A stretch of 45,614 bases of DNA from SM23-78 sp041479965 (GCA_041479965.1 JBGOZE010000004.1:1-45614); one strand, 5' to 3'. Counted from the first letter of the stretch, positions 8,230-17,304 are shown. Program-made: numbers and translations. Notes: generated from the letters alone by a model not told the origin.

Positions 8230-8823
8230 ATGGCAATAGCTATGCTTCGACCAGGCAATCCTAGGGATATACTCGCCACTAAATTCGAGATAGAGCACGA
8301 GGAAGTATTCCACCTCAAGAACCTGTACAAGCTCATCTATGAATGGATTGGAGAGGAAGGATTTGTCTCAGTGGACACTGGCGATGACAAGATTGAGATG
8401 CTCTACCTCGACCAGACCAAGGCTAGCGGAGAGAAAGAGCACCAGATATGGTGGAGAGCCATCCAGGTACCAAGAGGGAATAATTATTACAGGTATTTCT
8501 TGAAGATTGATTATCAGACCCTTTACATGAAGAAGATTGAGATAATGCACAAAGGACAGAAGTTCAGCACCAACAAAGGAGACATCATCATCAAGATAGA
8601 GGCATGGCTCCAGCTGGATTACCAGAACAAATGGGAGAACCATCCCATACTCAGGATCTTTGACAGGTGGTTCAGGGAAAGATTCTACCTTGAGAAAGTG
8701 AAAGCCTACAGGCAAGACCTTTACACCATCACTTTCAGGCTGCACCAGAACATAAAGCAATACTTGCAGCTCAAGGCGCCAGTTGACTGGGGAAGGCCAT
8801 TCCACCCCGAGAGAGGAGTGTGA
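8230..8823 (+). CDS. Conserved-looking hypothetical protein, 197 aa
   Basis: I do not recognise a named family. The protein is rich in aromatic residues (many Trp and Tyr in segments such as QIWWRAIQVPRGNNYYRYF), has no transmembrane segment or signal, and alternates basic and aromatic positions in a mixed alpha/beta pattern. A TTTAAA box lies about 28 bases before the ATG, so it appears to have its own leaderless promoter. Codon usage matches the neighbouring housekeeping genes, which argues for a resident gene. Confidence 0.75.
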   Translation: MAIAMLRPGNPRDILATKFEIEHEEVFHLKNLYKLIYEWIGEEGFVSVDTGDDKIEMLYLDQTKASGEKEHQIWWRAIQVPRGNNYYRYFLKIDYQTLYMKKIEIMHKGQKFSTNKGDIIIKIEAWLQLDYQNKWENHPILRIFDRWFRERFYLEKVKAYRQDLYTITFRLHQNIKQYLQLKAPVDWGRPFHPERGV

Positions 8824-8888
8824 GCTCAATCTAAAGACTGAATTATCTAATAGAAACGCTTTTAAACTTTCTTTTCTTCCCAGTCATT

Positions 8889-9515
8889 ATGAGATTTGCT
8901 TTATACGGATTTGACCTCAACGGTACGCTGGTAGACACCCTTGAAATGGATTACAGCCTAGATTGCAAGCACGCTCAAGCCATGGGTGGCAGGCCGCCTA
9001 CGCGTGAAGAGTTCAAGAGGTTGATTGGCCAGGCAAGCTGGGAAGAATATTATGCGACCATAGGGATTAAGGATTGGAAAGGAGCCCTGAAGATGTTCTA
9101 TCAAGACAGCACGCGCCTAAATGCTGAGATTAATCCTCTTCCTGATGCAAAGCAAGTCCTTGAAACCTTGATTTCAGCGAAAAAGCCCTTGTTCTTGGTA
9201 TCTGTAAATGACCCGCAAAGCGTAAATGTTTTCCTAAGAAAATCAGGCTTGGAAAGATTCTTTGATGAGCAGAATACCTACGTCGTAGAGAAGAGCAAAA
9301 CAGCCAACATAATAGCTGCCTACCAAAGATTTGGAGCGAATCCCAAGGACACGGTATTTATAGGAGATACTTTGAATGATATAAGGTGCGCAAAAGAAGC
9401 GGGTGTTGTGTCTGTTGGCTTGGCAAATGATTTATATAGCTACTCTGACAGTGAGATGCTAAGAAAAGAAGCAGATTATGCTATATCAAACTTGAAAGAA
9501 CTGCTAGAATTATAA
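8889..9515 (+). CDS. HAD-superfamily hydrolase with DxN in place of DxD
   Basis: A 208-aa HAD. Motif I is FDLNGTLVD with the nucleophile Asp9; the second Asp, which normally acts as acid/base in phosphatases, is Asn11. Motif II is LVSVND (Ser about 102), the motif III Lys is in VVEKSKT (about 135), and motif IV is GDTLNDI (about 159-165). The cap is the small helical type inserted after motif I, as in phosphoglycolate phosphatase relatives. The Asn may reduce phosphatase activity or indicate another reaction. The start has TTTTAAAC about 26 bases upstream. The next gene starts 2 bases after the stop, so a two-gene operon with the kinase-like NTPase is likely. Confidence 0.85.
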   Translation: MRFALYGFDLNGTLVDTLEMDYSLDCKHAQAMGGRPPTREEFKRLIGQASWEEYYATIGIKDWKGALKMFYQDSTRLNAEINPLPDAKQVLETLISAKKPLFLVSVNDPQSVNVFLRKSGLERFFDEQNTYVVEKSKTANIIAAYQRFGANPKDTVFIGDTLNDIRCAKEAGVVSVGLANDLYSYSDSEMLRKEADYAISNLKELLEL

Positions 9516-9517
9516 GA

Positions 9518-10120
9518 ATGAAAACCATCGAATTTCTCGGCATGCCAAGGGCAGGCAAGACAGAGCAGATAGAGAGATTGTCAAGATACTTTAGCAAGAA
9601 GAAGGTTTCTCACAGGATAATAACTGACAGGCAGGTAGAAAAAGAAATCACCTGCCCACCAGAAAAGGCATTTGAGTACAACATGCTGTTTTTCAAGAAG
9701 ATTCTTGAGAAAGTGAAAGCAGCTGAGCAAGATAGCCAATTGGCAGTCCTCATCCTAGACAGGGGTTTTATAGATGGCCAGATATGGTTTGATGTCGAAT
9801 ATGAGAGGGGAAAGCTGAGCAAGGAGGAGAAGAAAAAGGCGACGGGCTTTCTCAGGCCGCTTCAGAAAAAATACGTTGATCTCGGAATCCTGATGATGAT
9901 ATCCCCTAGCTTGACCTTTCAAAGGCATGAGCGAAAAGGAGAACACAGCCTGACAGATGACTATGTTATGACCGAGGAATATGTCAATGGGCTGTACTAC
10001 GCATATCAGAGCCTGAAAAACAAGCTTGCGAAGAAAAAGAACATTCTCATCCTGGACGGCACTCTTGATATGGATGAACTTGAGAAGATGATAAGGAAAA
10101 AAGCCGGCCTTCTTGTTTAA
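9518..10120 (+). CDS. P-loop nucleoside/nucleotide kinase-like protein
   Basis: A 200-aa protein. Walker A GMPRAGKTEQ is at residues 8-17. ILDRGFIDGQIW at about 78-89 resembles the DRx motif of deoxynucleoside and thymidylate kinases, and RHERKGE at about 130 lies where the LID arginines sit. It is downstream of the HAD gene with a 2-base gap; a kinase and a phosphatase in one operon suggest balancing of a nucleotide pool (inference). It is not close enough to a specific kinase to name the substrate. Confidence 0.7.
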   Translation: MKTIEFLGMPRAGKTEQIERLSRYFSKKKVSHRIITDRQVEKEITCPPEKAFEYNMLFFKKILEKVKAAEQDSQLAVLILDRGFIDGQIWFDVEYERGKLSKEEKKKATGFLRPLQKKYVDLGILMMISPSLTFQRHERKGEHSLTDDYVMTEEYVNGLYYAYQSLKNKLAKKKNILILDGTLDMDELEKMIRKKAGLLV

Positions 10121-10175
10121 TGAAAATTTGCTTAATGCAAAAATTTTATAAAGACTATATCCCTAAGTAAAAGTC

Positions 10176-11159
10176 ATGTACGACATAATATCCGTTGGCA
10201 GCAACACTGTTGACCTTTTCATCCACACTGACAAATCAAGCATCATAGACTTCCACTCAAAAACAGAATCCCAGGAATTCATCTCCTATCCTGTGGGTGC
10301 CAAGATGCTCATAACCAAGCTGCTCCACAACTTCGGGGGCAACGGGACTAATTCTGCAGTGGCTTTCTCAAGGCTAGGCTTGAAGACAGGCTACATCGGA
10401 GAGGTAGGAAAGGATGAGAATGGCAAGCAGATACTCAGGAACCTGAAAAAAGAGAAAGTGGATTTCATCGGCAGCAGGGGAAAGGATTCTGGCTTCTCAA
10501 TAATCCTTGATGCGATGGAAGAAGACCGCACCATACTGGTCTACAAGGGATGCAACAGTGACATGGAGTTCAGAGAAGTAAATAAGGCTAAGCTCAAGAC
10601 TAAGTGGCTCTACATATCATCCATGCTTGGAAAGAGCCTCTTGACAGTGGAGCAGATTGTAGAATACGCCAAGAAGAACAGGATAAAGATAGCTTTCAAC
10701 CCTTCAGCCACGCTCCTAGAGAATGAGACCAAGACAGCCCTCAACATAATCAGATGCGCTGACGTATTGGTGCTCAACAAGGAAGAGGCAGAGAGCCTGA
10801 TTGGGAATAACACTCCAGAAGTCAACATCCAGAAGCTGATGGTGTACGGCCCAAGAACAATCGCCATAACAGACGGCAAGAATGGAGCAATAGCCTATCA
10901 TGATGGCTATTATTACAAGGTGTGCGCCAGACCAGACCTAAAAATAGTCGAGACAACAGGAGCAGGAGATGCCTTTGCCTCCACCCTGGTCGCAGGCCTT
11001 ATAATGAAAAAGCCCTTTGAGTTCTGCCTAAAGATGGCCATCAACAATTCTGAATCAGTAATCACTCATCACGGAGCCCAGAACACGCTGCTAACAAAAA
11101 AAAACCTTTTCGATATTGTGAATAAGGATGAAAGATGTATTGAAAAGAGAAAAGCCTGA
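10176..11159 (+). CDS. PfkB-family carbohydrate/nucleoside kinase
   Basis: A 327-aa ribokinase-fold protein. GGNGTNSAVAFSRLG (about 54-68) and GEVGKDENG form signature 1. VETTGAGDAFASTLVAGL (about 261-278) is signature 2 with the anion hole GAGD and the catalytic Asp. It phosphorylates a hydroxymethyl group on a sugar or nucleoside; in archaea this group includes nucleoside kinases and ADP-dependent-like sugar kinases. The specific substrate cannot be read. TTTATAAA is centred about 27 bases before the start. Confidence 0.88.
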   Translation: MYDIISVGSNTVDLFIHTDKSSIIDFHSKTESQEFISYPVGAKMLITKLLHNFGGNGTNSAVAFSRLGLKTGYIGEVGKDENGKQILRNLKKEKVDFIGSRGKDSGFSIILDAMEEDRTILVYKGCNSDMEFREVNKAKLKTKWLYISSMLGKSLLTVEQIVEYAKKNRIKIAFNPSATLLENETKTALNIIRCADVLVLNKEEAESLIGNNTPEVNIQKLMVYGPRTIAITDGKNGAIAYHDGYYYKVCARPDLKIVETTGAGDAFASTLVAGLIMKKPFEFCLKMAINNSESVITHHGAQNTLLTKKNLFDIVNKDERCIEKRKA

Positions 11160-11281
11160 CTCTTTTCTTGCTTCATAATTGATTAATCTGTGATTACTGA
11201 TATTCACTGATTAATCCAAAGAATTTAAATATTAGAAATAAGCTTATAAAGGTTATTAATAGGAATAAAGGGTAGGTAAGC

Positions 11282-12688
11282 ATGAAGTATGTAGTCACCA
11301 TCAATAATGTGAATCTGTCAGAACATGAGAGCCTTGGCTTTCGAGCCGTGGACCTGGCTGCTCTTAGGGAGAAAAGGCTCAATGTGCCCTTGACCTTCAT
11401 GGTGAGAAAAGAAGCCTTTGACCAGTTCATGGCAGAGCACGACCTCAAGCCTAAGATTGATAGCCTTCTCAAGGAGAAAAAGCCAGCAGAAGCTTACCAT
11501 GACATTCTCGAGCTTTTCAGTAATGCCAACCTGCCGAGAGAAATATCTGATGAGCTTTATGATGCCTATGAGTCACTCACAATCGACCCTGGGGCAAGCG
11601 CCAGCAGCATTGTGTCAGAATGGGATTACCCATTTGTGACCCTCATCAGGAGCCCTAACTATCTTCTCAACACAGAGGATGAAGAAGGAATAATCCAAAA
11701 CATCAGAGGCAAGGAAGCGCTGGCAGAAGCCCTCAAATATGTTTGGGCTTCCATCTACTCCCCAAAATCAGTTGCTTTCAGGAGCAAGGTAGGTATCACC
11801 AAGCCACTAGGCATGGGACTGATTGTCCAGAAGATGAAGAAGATAAAGCAATCAGCCATAGCCTATTCTCGCTCAGACCTTGATGAGAGGACTATCATTG
11901 TCAAGAGCTTCTTCGGCTTCCCTGACTTTGGCTTTGAGAGCGAAATCCTTGGAAAAGACTATTATGAAGTAGACCTGAACTCTCTGGGCATAACTAAGGC
12001 AGAGATCAACACCCAGGAATTCAGCATCGACCGGGACTTTGAGTCAGAAGAACTGATAAAGCACGAGCTAAGGGATGAAAGCTCAAGCCAGAAGATCAAT
12101 GACAGGATGATATCTGAGATTGCCAGGATAACCAAGAGAGCTAAAAGCTTCGTGGAGCGAGACCTGAAATTATACATTGGAATCAAGGATGAGTTCATCT
12201 ACGTGTTCCTAGCCAACAGGATCGTTGCTGGCCCAAAGAAACTGTTCGAAGCAGATGAGGAGATGGAGTTGAAAGCGGAAGGGAAAGGAGGCAAGGCTTT
12301 CACCCAGAAAAAAGAAATCCTGATAGGCCAGCAGGACGGAATAGAAGCTGCAAGAGAAGTTTTCTCAATGCCCAAGATCCTCAGTCCTGAAGAGGCTAAG
12401 CAAGAGCTGCTCAAAGAAGGAGTGATTAAGGAGTTGAGCGAAGAAAATGAAGCAAAGGAAAAGGCAGCAGGAAGCATTCCAGGAGAGCTAGGAATAGAAG
12501 TGTACGAGGAGAAGACCAAGCAAGAAGAGCAAGTGGAGAAAGAGATCAACCTGCTCGAGGAAGTGCTCCAGATAAAAGACATCATCGAGAAGATGGAAGA
12601 GCACGCCCTGAACAACAGCAAGGAAGCTTATGAGCGAGAAGCCAGGCAGCTGAAATCATTGATGAGCAGGATACGCGAGGAAGAATAA
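11282..12688 (+). CDS. Degenerate PEP synthase/PPDK N-domain-like protein
   Basis: A 468-aa protein. The order of motifs follows the nucleotide-binding domain of phosphoenolpyruvate synthase. VPLTFMVRKEAFDQFM stands where the family has the VPxGFxxxxxAF segment, and IRGKEALAEALKYVWAS and SVAFR match the family's CWAS-x-R stretch. MGLIVQKM matches the xxVVQxMV strand. The glycine-rich GGKGxxL at the N-terminus and the VRSSxxxED loop are altered (LGFRAVDLAAL; LIRSPNYLLNTEDEE), so normal ATP use is doubtful. There are no phosphohistidine or PEP-binding domains. Instead the last 110 residues are a Lys/Glu-rich coiled coil. It is probably a repurposed scaffold or regulator. Confidence 0.55.
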   Translation: MKYVVTINNVNLSEHESLGFRAVDLAALREKRLNVPLTFMVRKEAFDQFMAEHDLKPKIDSLLKEKKPAEAYHDILELFSNANLPREISDELYDAYESLTIDPGASASSIVSEWDYPFVTLIRSPNYLLNTEDEEGIIQNIRGKEALAEALKYVWASIYSPKSVAFRSKVGITKPLGMGLIVQKMKKIKQSAIAYSRSDLDERTIIVKSFFGFPDFGFESEILGKDYYEVDLNSLGITKAEINTQEFSIDRDFESEELIKHELRDESSSQKINDRMISEIARITKRAKSFVERDLKLYIGIKDEFIYVFLANRIVAGPKKLFEADEEMELKAEGKGGKAFTQKKEILIGQQDGIEAAREVFSMPKILSPEEAKQELLKEGVIKELSEENEAKEKAAGSIPGELGIEVYEEKTKQEEQVEKEINLLEEVLQIKDIIEKMEEHALNNSKEAYEREARQLKSLMSRIREEE

Positions 12689-12752
12689 TATTTTGTCAAG
12701 AGCCTATTTTTTCTAAACCTTTAAAAAAAGCACAGGTTTCTTATGTATTATC

Positions 12753-13742
12753 ATGGATAAAAAACCAGGAAAAGCCATCAAGAGATGCATCAAGTGCGGC
12801 AAGAAAGTTTACTGCTCAGGACTATGCGCTCTGCACTTCATGAATTATTTCGAGAAAAAAGTGATCAGGACCATACTGAAATTTGATTTGTTCTCCAAGA
12901 AAGACAGGATTGCAGTGGCTGTGAGCGGAGGAAAGGACTCGACTGTCTGCCTTTATGTGCTTAAGAAGCTAGGCTACAATGTCGAGGCGATAACAGTCGA
13001 TGCTCTGATAGGAAATTACACTCAATCCAATCTTGAGAACCTGAGGTCTGTGTGCAATAAGTATCATATCAAGCTTCACGAGATATCTTTCAGGAAAGAG
13101 TTTGGGATGGCGTTGTGTTCCATCAAGATGGTTGCGCACGAGAAAGGGCTCAACTATTCTTCATGCTTCATCTGCGGAGTTCTTAGGAGATACCTGCTTA
13201 ATAAATATGCCAGGAAGCTCGGCTTTGACTGCATATGCACAGGCCACAACCTTGATGATGAAGCCCAGGCATTCATAATGAATGTCTTCAGGAATGACCT
13301 GAACTTGGCCAAGAGGCAAGGGCCAATAACTGGCAACAGCGGAAGCAAGGAAAGCAAAGCTTTTGTCAAGAGAGCCAAGCCACTCTACCTCTGCACAGAG
13401 AAAGAGACAACTGCTTATTCCAAGATGATGCACTTCCCTGTGAACTACGGCGACTGCCCTTGCAGGGAAGGAGCTTACAGGAAAGAATACGCAGACATGC
13501 TCGACAGGTTCGAGAAGAAGTTCGCGCCTACCAAGCACAACATAATACGATTCTTCCTAAGGACCATCTACAAGATGAAGGATGAGAACCATGATGTTGA
13601 AAAACATGTTGGCATCAGCGCCTGCCAGCTTTGCGGAGAGCCCTGCTCCAAGAATGTGTGCAAGAGATGCGAGATACTCATTGCACTGAAACAACAAAAA
13701 ATGGCACTGCGTAGTCTCCATGATTCATCCAAGGATAAGTAA
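12753..13742 (+). CDS. tRNA 2-thiolation protein, TtuA/Ncs6 family
   Basis: A 329-aa PP-loop ATP pyrophosphatase. SGGKDS at 58-63 is the PP-loop. N-terminal Cys12/15/21/25 with His28, and a C-terminal set (CQLCGEPC and CKRC), form two zinc fingers typical of TtuA/CTU1. Inner cysteines in SSCFICGV and CPCREGAYR match the catalytic cluster positions of TtuA. These enzymes adenylate a uridine of tRNA and insert sulfur (position 54 for TtuA, 34 for Ncs6); the target cannot be settled from sequence alone. A stand-alone ThiI-like PP-loop gene is also in this window (27423-28028). Confidence 0.88.
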   Translation: MDKKPGKAIKRCIKCGKKVYCSGLCALHFMNYFEKKVIRTILKFDLFSKKDRIAVAVSGGKDSTVCLYVLKKLGYNVEAITVDALIGNYTQSNLENLRSVCNKYHIKLHEISFRKEFGMALCSIKMVAHEKGLNYSSCFICGVLRRYLLNKYARKLGFDCICTGHNLDDEAQAFIMNVFRNDLNLAKRQGPITGNSGSKESKAFVKRAKPLYLCTEKETTAYSKMMHFPVNYGDCPCREGAYRKEYADMLDRFEKKFAPTKHNIIRFFLRTIYKMKDENHDVEKHVGISACQLCGEPCSKNVCKRCEILIALKQQKMALRSLHDSSKDK

Positions 13743-13757
13743 GCCATTTTTTGAGTA

Positions 13758-13800
13758 GTCAAGAACCACAAGCAACCTGCTTTAACAGGTGGTTCTTGAC
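13758..13800 (+). repeat. Strong 12-bp hairpin after the thiolase gene
   Basis: GTCAAGAACCAC (13758-13769) is perfectly complementary to GTGGTTCTTGAC (13789-13800) across a 19-base loop, and a small CTG/CAG stem lies inside the loop. It starts 15 bases after the TGA/TAA end of the thiolase gene. No T-run follows, so it is not a typical terminator. It could stabilise or process the 3' end, or be a small RNA. The rest of the 13743-13891 gap shows only the TTTAAA box for the next gene. Confidence 0.6.
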
Positions 13801-13891
13801 AGGTGAAGAGAAGGATGAGAAGCCGAGCAACGCTAGGTTTCTTGATGAAATTGAAAACATTTAAAAAACATAGCCATCATTAGTTGCCATA

Positions 13892-14224
13892 ATGAAAAAA
13901 AGAGGAAGGCCCATCGGAAGCAGCATCCGCCAGAACCTGGTGGAGATTCTCTATTTCAGGAAGAAAGCCTATGGCTATGAGCTTTACAAGGACTACTGCG
14001 AGCTGTTCCCTGAGGTCACCCTGAGAGTCATTTATTATCACCTGAAAAAAGGCGTCTCCCTCAAGGAGTTCGAGCTTGAAAGCATCAAGATGGAGAAAGG
14101 AGACTATTCCTGGGGAGGAGAAGCTGAGAAAAAATATTACAAGCTAGGCTCTGAAGCCCATGTCAAGGCTGACAGGAGAGTAAAATCTTATTTCGAGAAA
14201 AAAGCCAAAGCAACAAAAAGATAA
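13892..14224 (+). CDS. Small winged-helix-like protein with AT-hook-like N-terminus
   Basis: A 110-aa basic protein. RGRPIGSS at residues 4-11 resembles an AT-hook. The segment LVEILYFRKKAYGYELYKDYCELFP-type pattern followed by VTLRVIYYHLKKGV and then KKYYKLG has the helix-helix-helix-wing pattern of PadR-like winged-helix proteins. I infer DNA (or RNA) binding. There is a TTTAAA box about 29 bases before the start. It lies 34 bases upstream of corA in the same direction and could regulate it, although corA has its own TATA-like box. Confidence 0.65.
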   Translation: MKKRGRPIGSSIRQNLVEILYFRKKAYGYELYKDYCELFPEVTLRVIYYHLKKGVSLKEFELESIKMEKGDYSWGGEAEKKYYKLGSEAHVKADRRVKSYFEKKAKATKR

Positions 14225-14258
14225 AAGATATAAAAAAGAGATGAGCGAGCAGTAGAAC

Positions 14259-15248
14259 ATGATAAGGACTTTTCTGTGCAAGAACAAGAAGGTAGTCAAG
14301 AATCTGCCTCTTAAAGAGATAAAGAAATACTTGAAGGACAAGAAAGCCACCATCTGGGTTGATGTGCAGAGAGGAAACCAAGATGACTTCAACGCCATCC
14401 AGGAGACCTTTGGCTTCGACCACCTCTCAATGGAAGATGTGAGCAAGTCAATAGAGCTGCCGAAGATTGACCCCTACCATAAGTATCTCTTCATAGTCAT
14501 GCACAGCATAGCCCATAACACTCACGAGAAATATCCTCAGAAAAGGGAGATAGACTTTTTCCTTGGCCACAACTTTCTGGTCTCATTGCACATCCACGAA
14601 TCCCCTAGCATAGAGCACCTAGCGCAGAAGCTTGAGAAGAACCATGAAGGCTCTGATAAGAGGCCAGACTTCCTAATGTACGAGATAATAGACTTCTTTG
14701 TAGACCTATACTTTCCCTTGATAGAGTACTGGGATGACAAGATAGAGGAACTGGAAGCAGACATCATCGCCCAAAGGCGGCTTCACACCACCCTCAAGGA
14801 AATCATGTTCATCAAAAGAGAGCTTCTTTATCTCAAGAAAAGTATTGCTCCGCAGAGGGATGTCATCAATAAGCTCTCAAGAAGGGACTTCCCTTTCGTC
14901 TGCCGGATGACCAGCATGTACTTTAGGGATGTGTATGACCACATCATGCGAGTGTACGCAGAGCTGGAGATTCAAAGAGACATCCTGAGCGGAAATTTCG
15001 AAGCCTATACCTCGGTGCTCTCGAACAGGCTTTCTTTCATCTCCAACAAGATGAACGAAATAATGAAGAGGCTGACAATTATTGCAACCATCTTCATGCC
15101 GCTGACCTTCTTCGCAGGAGTTTACGGAATGAACTTCCATTACTTCCCAGAAATCACCTGGAGATACGGCTATTATATTTTCTGGGTATTCTGCATATTA
15201 ATAGGAATAATGATGTACATATTCTTCAAGAAAAAGAGATGGGCTTAA
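14259..15248 (+). CDS. corA: CorA-family Mg2+ transporter
   Basis: A 329-aa protein. It has a large soluble N-terminal domain, a long helix (about 190-270), then two transmembrane helices at the end. The signature GMN is at 290-292 in VYGMNFHYFPE, just after TM1 (ATIFMPLTFFAGVYG), and TM2 is WRYGYYIFWVFCILIGIMMYI. The basic tail KKKRW is intact. Homopentamers let Mg2+ (or Co2+/Ni2+) into the cytoplasm. ATATAAAA lies about 27 bases before the ATG. A second kind of Mg2+ carrier, a split MgtE, is also encoded in this window. Confidence 0.95.
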   Translation: MIRTFLCKNKKVVKNLPLKEIKKYLKDKKATIWVDVQRGNQDDFNAIQETFGFDHLSMEDVSKSIELPKIDPYHKYLFIVMHSIAHNTHEKYPQKREIDFFLGHNFLVSLHIHESPSIEHLAQKLEKNHEGSDKRPDFLMYEIIDFFVDLYFPLIEYWDDKIEELEADIIAQRRLHTTLKEIMFIKRELLYLKKSIAPQRDVINKLSRRDFPFVCRMTSMYFRDVYDHIMRVYAELEIQRDILSGNFEAYTSVLSNRLSFISNKMNEIMKRLTIIATIFMPLTFFAGVYGMNFHYFPEITWRYGYYIFWVFCILIGIMMYIFFKKKRWA

Positions 15249-15283
15249 AAGACATAGGTTTCGCACTTCGTGCTCAAGCCCAT

Positions 15284-15970
15284 TCAGTTAATTTTTTTCA
15301 AGAATCCCATTAAAGCAAATGCTTCTCTTTTGGTCATGAAAGACCTGGTAATCATGCGCTTCCAAACTTTCATCTGGGTCTCTTTCTTCTTTGCAGTCGA
15401 GAAATCCATCTTGTCCATGGCTTGCTTGAGCAGCTTGAGGATGTGCTCCTTCTCCTTTCCGCTTATGGGCGTGTAAGGCTTGAGCATGTCCTTGGTCATC
15501 TTTTCCTTGTAGAGCTCGTAGAGAAGGACTGCCAAGGCATGGCTCAGGTTCATTGCCTTGTAATGCTTGCTCGTCGGTATGGTCACCATGAAGTCGCACA
15601 GCTTGACCTCGTTGTTGCGCAAGCCTTCGCTCTCCCTTCCAAGCACCAAGGCTATTTTTTTCTGCTTTATTCCCTTAAGCTTCTGCGCCAATTGGCTAGG
15701 GGTCATAGGGCTTCGAGGAATGTTATAATCAGTGCCCAGCTTTGAAGTTGTGCCGATGATATAATCGTATTTCCCAAGTATGCTGAAGCCGTTGATTTTG
15801 GCCTTGTCAAGAATATAGTTAGCGTTCTTGGCGAATCTCCTTGATTCGTCACAAATCTTGCACTTGGGATTTATGAGGACTAGCTCGGTTATTCCGAAAT
15901 TAGCCATCACTCTCGCAACACTGCCTACATTGCCAGGGTGCTCTGCCTCGACTAAGACGACGCTTATCAT
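15284..15970 (-). CDS. tRNA/rRNA ribose 2'-O-methyltransferase, TrmJ-like (SPOUT)
   Basis: A 228-aa SpoU-class protein. The start ISVVLVEAEHPGNVGSVARVMANFG (in parts) has the NxGxxxR motif 1 (Asn, Arg of catalysis). Motif 2 is IALVLGRESEGL and motif 3 is IPTSKHYKAMNLSHALAVLLYEL, forming the trefoil knot that binds SAM. The C-terminal helical extension fits TrmJ, which methylates nucleotide 32 of tRNA. I chose ATG 15970 because TTTTTAAACC on the minus strand lies about 26 bases upstream. ATG 15973 and GTG 16009 are alternative starts. It converges on corA with only a short gap. Confidence 0.87.
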   Translation of the reverse strand: MISVVLVEAEHPGNVGSVARVMANFGITELVLINPKCKICDESRRFAKNANYILDKAKINGFSILGKYDYIIGTTSKLGTDYNIPRSPMTPSQLAQKLKGIKQKKIALVLGRESEGLRNNEVKLCDFMVTIPTSKHYKAMNLSHALAVLLYELYKEKMTKDMLKPYTPISGKEKEHILKLLKQAMDKMDFSTAKKKETQMKVWKRMITRSFMTKREAFALMGFLKKIN

Positions 15971-15992
15971 CATCCTGAGAACTAGCGGGGGG

Positions 15993-16000
15993 TTTAAAAA
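15993..16000 (-). promoter_or_regulatory. TATA box of trmJ-like gene
   Basis: On the minus strand this reads TTTTTAAA-CC, centred about 26 bases before ATG 15970. It decides the start of the methyltransferase gene against the upstream GTG at 16009. Confidence 0.5.
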
Positions 16001-16035
16001 GTTAATCACTCGCGCACTAGTGCGTTCCTAATCAA

Positions 16036-17256
16036 TCAGAACAGGGTATTGAAGAACAGGTTGAAAAGCAGGATGCCGATTATTATCACCATTATCAGGG
16101 TTATCTTGCTCCAGATTATCTGTCCGCGCTTCTCTCCAGCTGTCTTCTGCAGGCTCACAAGCAGCATCCTTCCTCCGTCCAGTGGTCCGATAGGCAAGAG
16201 GTTTGCAAGTCCTAGCCCCAGGCTAAGCGCTTGCAGCCAGAACAATAATTTGCCGAGCCAGCCGAGGATGTTGAACTTGTTCCTGTAAGCTGCTGTGTCT
16301 TTTTTCAAGGTAAAAGAAGTCTTGATGCCTGATATTCCCAGATAGCCTACTCCGTACTTGCCGAGATAATTATAATCCTTGTGCTCGCCAGTCATCACCG
16401 AGTATACATTGCCGTCAGCATCTGTTAGAGTGATGGTTTCATTAGGCCTGGTCCTCAGGAAGATGCTTGAGAAAGTCTCTGCGCTGGTGAAATTGAAATC
16501 ATTCATCTGGTTGTAGACCACTCCTGTCTTGAGGCCTGCTATTTGCGCAGGAGTGTTGTTGACTACTGTATCAAAGGTTATGCCGTTCTCGACAATCATG
16601 TTATTAGGGTAGAACTCATCCCATCCAGTGCCTGATACGTGCACAAAGCACAGTGAGACTATCAATGAGACTATGAGCCATAGGATGATGTTAGACCAGG
16701 GGCCTGCTGCAAACACACTGTACTGCACCACGTCGCTGCTCTTCTTTATCTTGTTCTCATCAGGCTCAACAAATGCTCCTATGAGCGGGCCGAAGAAGAC
16801 TATTCCTGAGCTGAGCACAGGCAGCTTGTGGGCTCGAGCAACAATGCCGTGGCTGAACTCGTGCACAAGCACCACTATGAATAATGATATTATTCCTTGC
16901 CAGAAAGGGACTACAAGATTAGTGCCCATGATGGGCAAGCCAGGAAGCACAGGGGCTATGACTGCTGGAGCTCCAGGAACAAATATCATGTCATAGGCTC
17001 CCTTGAATATGAAGTAGAGTATGACTAGCATTCCCAGGTAGCTGACTCCAAGGCCTATGTAGCCTATTATCTTGACGAATTCAGAGCAATTAGTTCCTAC
17101 CTTGTCGATTATCTTGAGCCCGAGCTTGGTCCTGTAGAGAGCGATGATCTTTGCCTGGAAGACGAACTTCTTCCTGTAGATGAATACGAACAATATTATT
17201 AATAGGTAGAACAGGATGACCCACTTGTAATCTGCTAAAAAGTCCAAAAAACCCAT
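16036..17256 (-). CDS. Site-2 protease family membrane metallopeptidase with PDZ domain
   Basis: A 406-aa multi-pass membrane protein. HEFSH at 132-136 inside a hydrophobic helix gives the HExxH zinc site, and LLPIGPLDGG with Asp360 gives the third ligand. A PDZ-like region (about 225-320, with VVNNTPAQIAGLKTG) lies between them. About six transmembrane segments are visible. Such proteases cut substrates within the membrane, often to release regulators. Upstream of it on the same strand are L40e and aIF5A; the 48-base gap to L40e allows read-through. Confidence 0.9.
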   Translation of the reverse strand: MGFLDFLADYKWVILFYLLIILFVFIYRKKFVFQAKIIALYRTKLGLKIIDKVGTNCSEFVKIIGYIGLGVSYLGMLVILYFIFKGAYDMIFVPGAPAVIAPVLPGLPIMGTNLVVPFWQGIISLFIVVLVHEFSHGIVARAHKLPVLSSGIVFFGPLIGAFVEPDENKIKKSSDVVQYSVFAAGPWSNIILWLIVSLIVSLCFVHVSGTGWDEFYPNNMIVENGITFDTVVNNTPAQIAGLKTGVVYNQMNDFNFTSAETFSSIFLRTRPNETITLTDADGNVYSVMTGEHKDYNYLGKYGVGYLGISGIKTSFTLKKDTAAYRNKFNILGWLGKLLFWLQALSLGLGLANLLPIGPLDGGRMLLVSLQKTAGEKRGQIIWSKITLIMVIIIGILLFNLFFNTLF

Positions 17257-17304
17257 AATAAAAAGAACTTATTAACTAATGCCTTTTTATGTGTTGCGGT
17301 ATTT

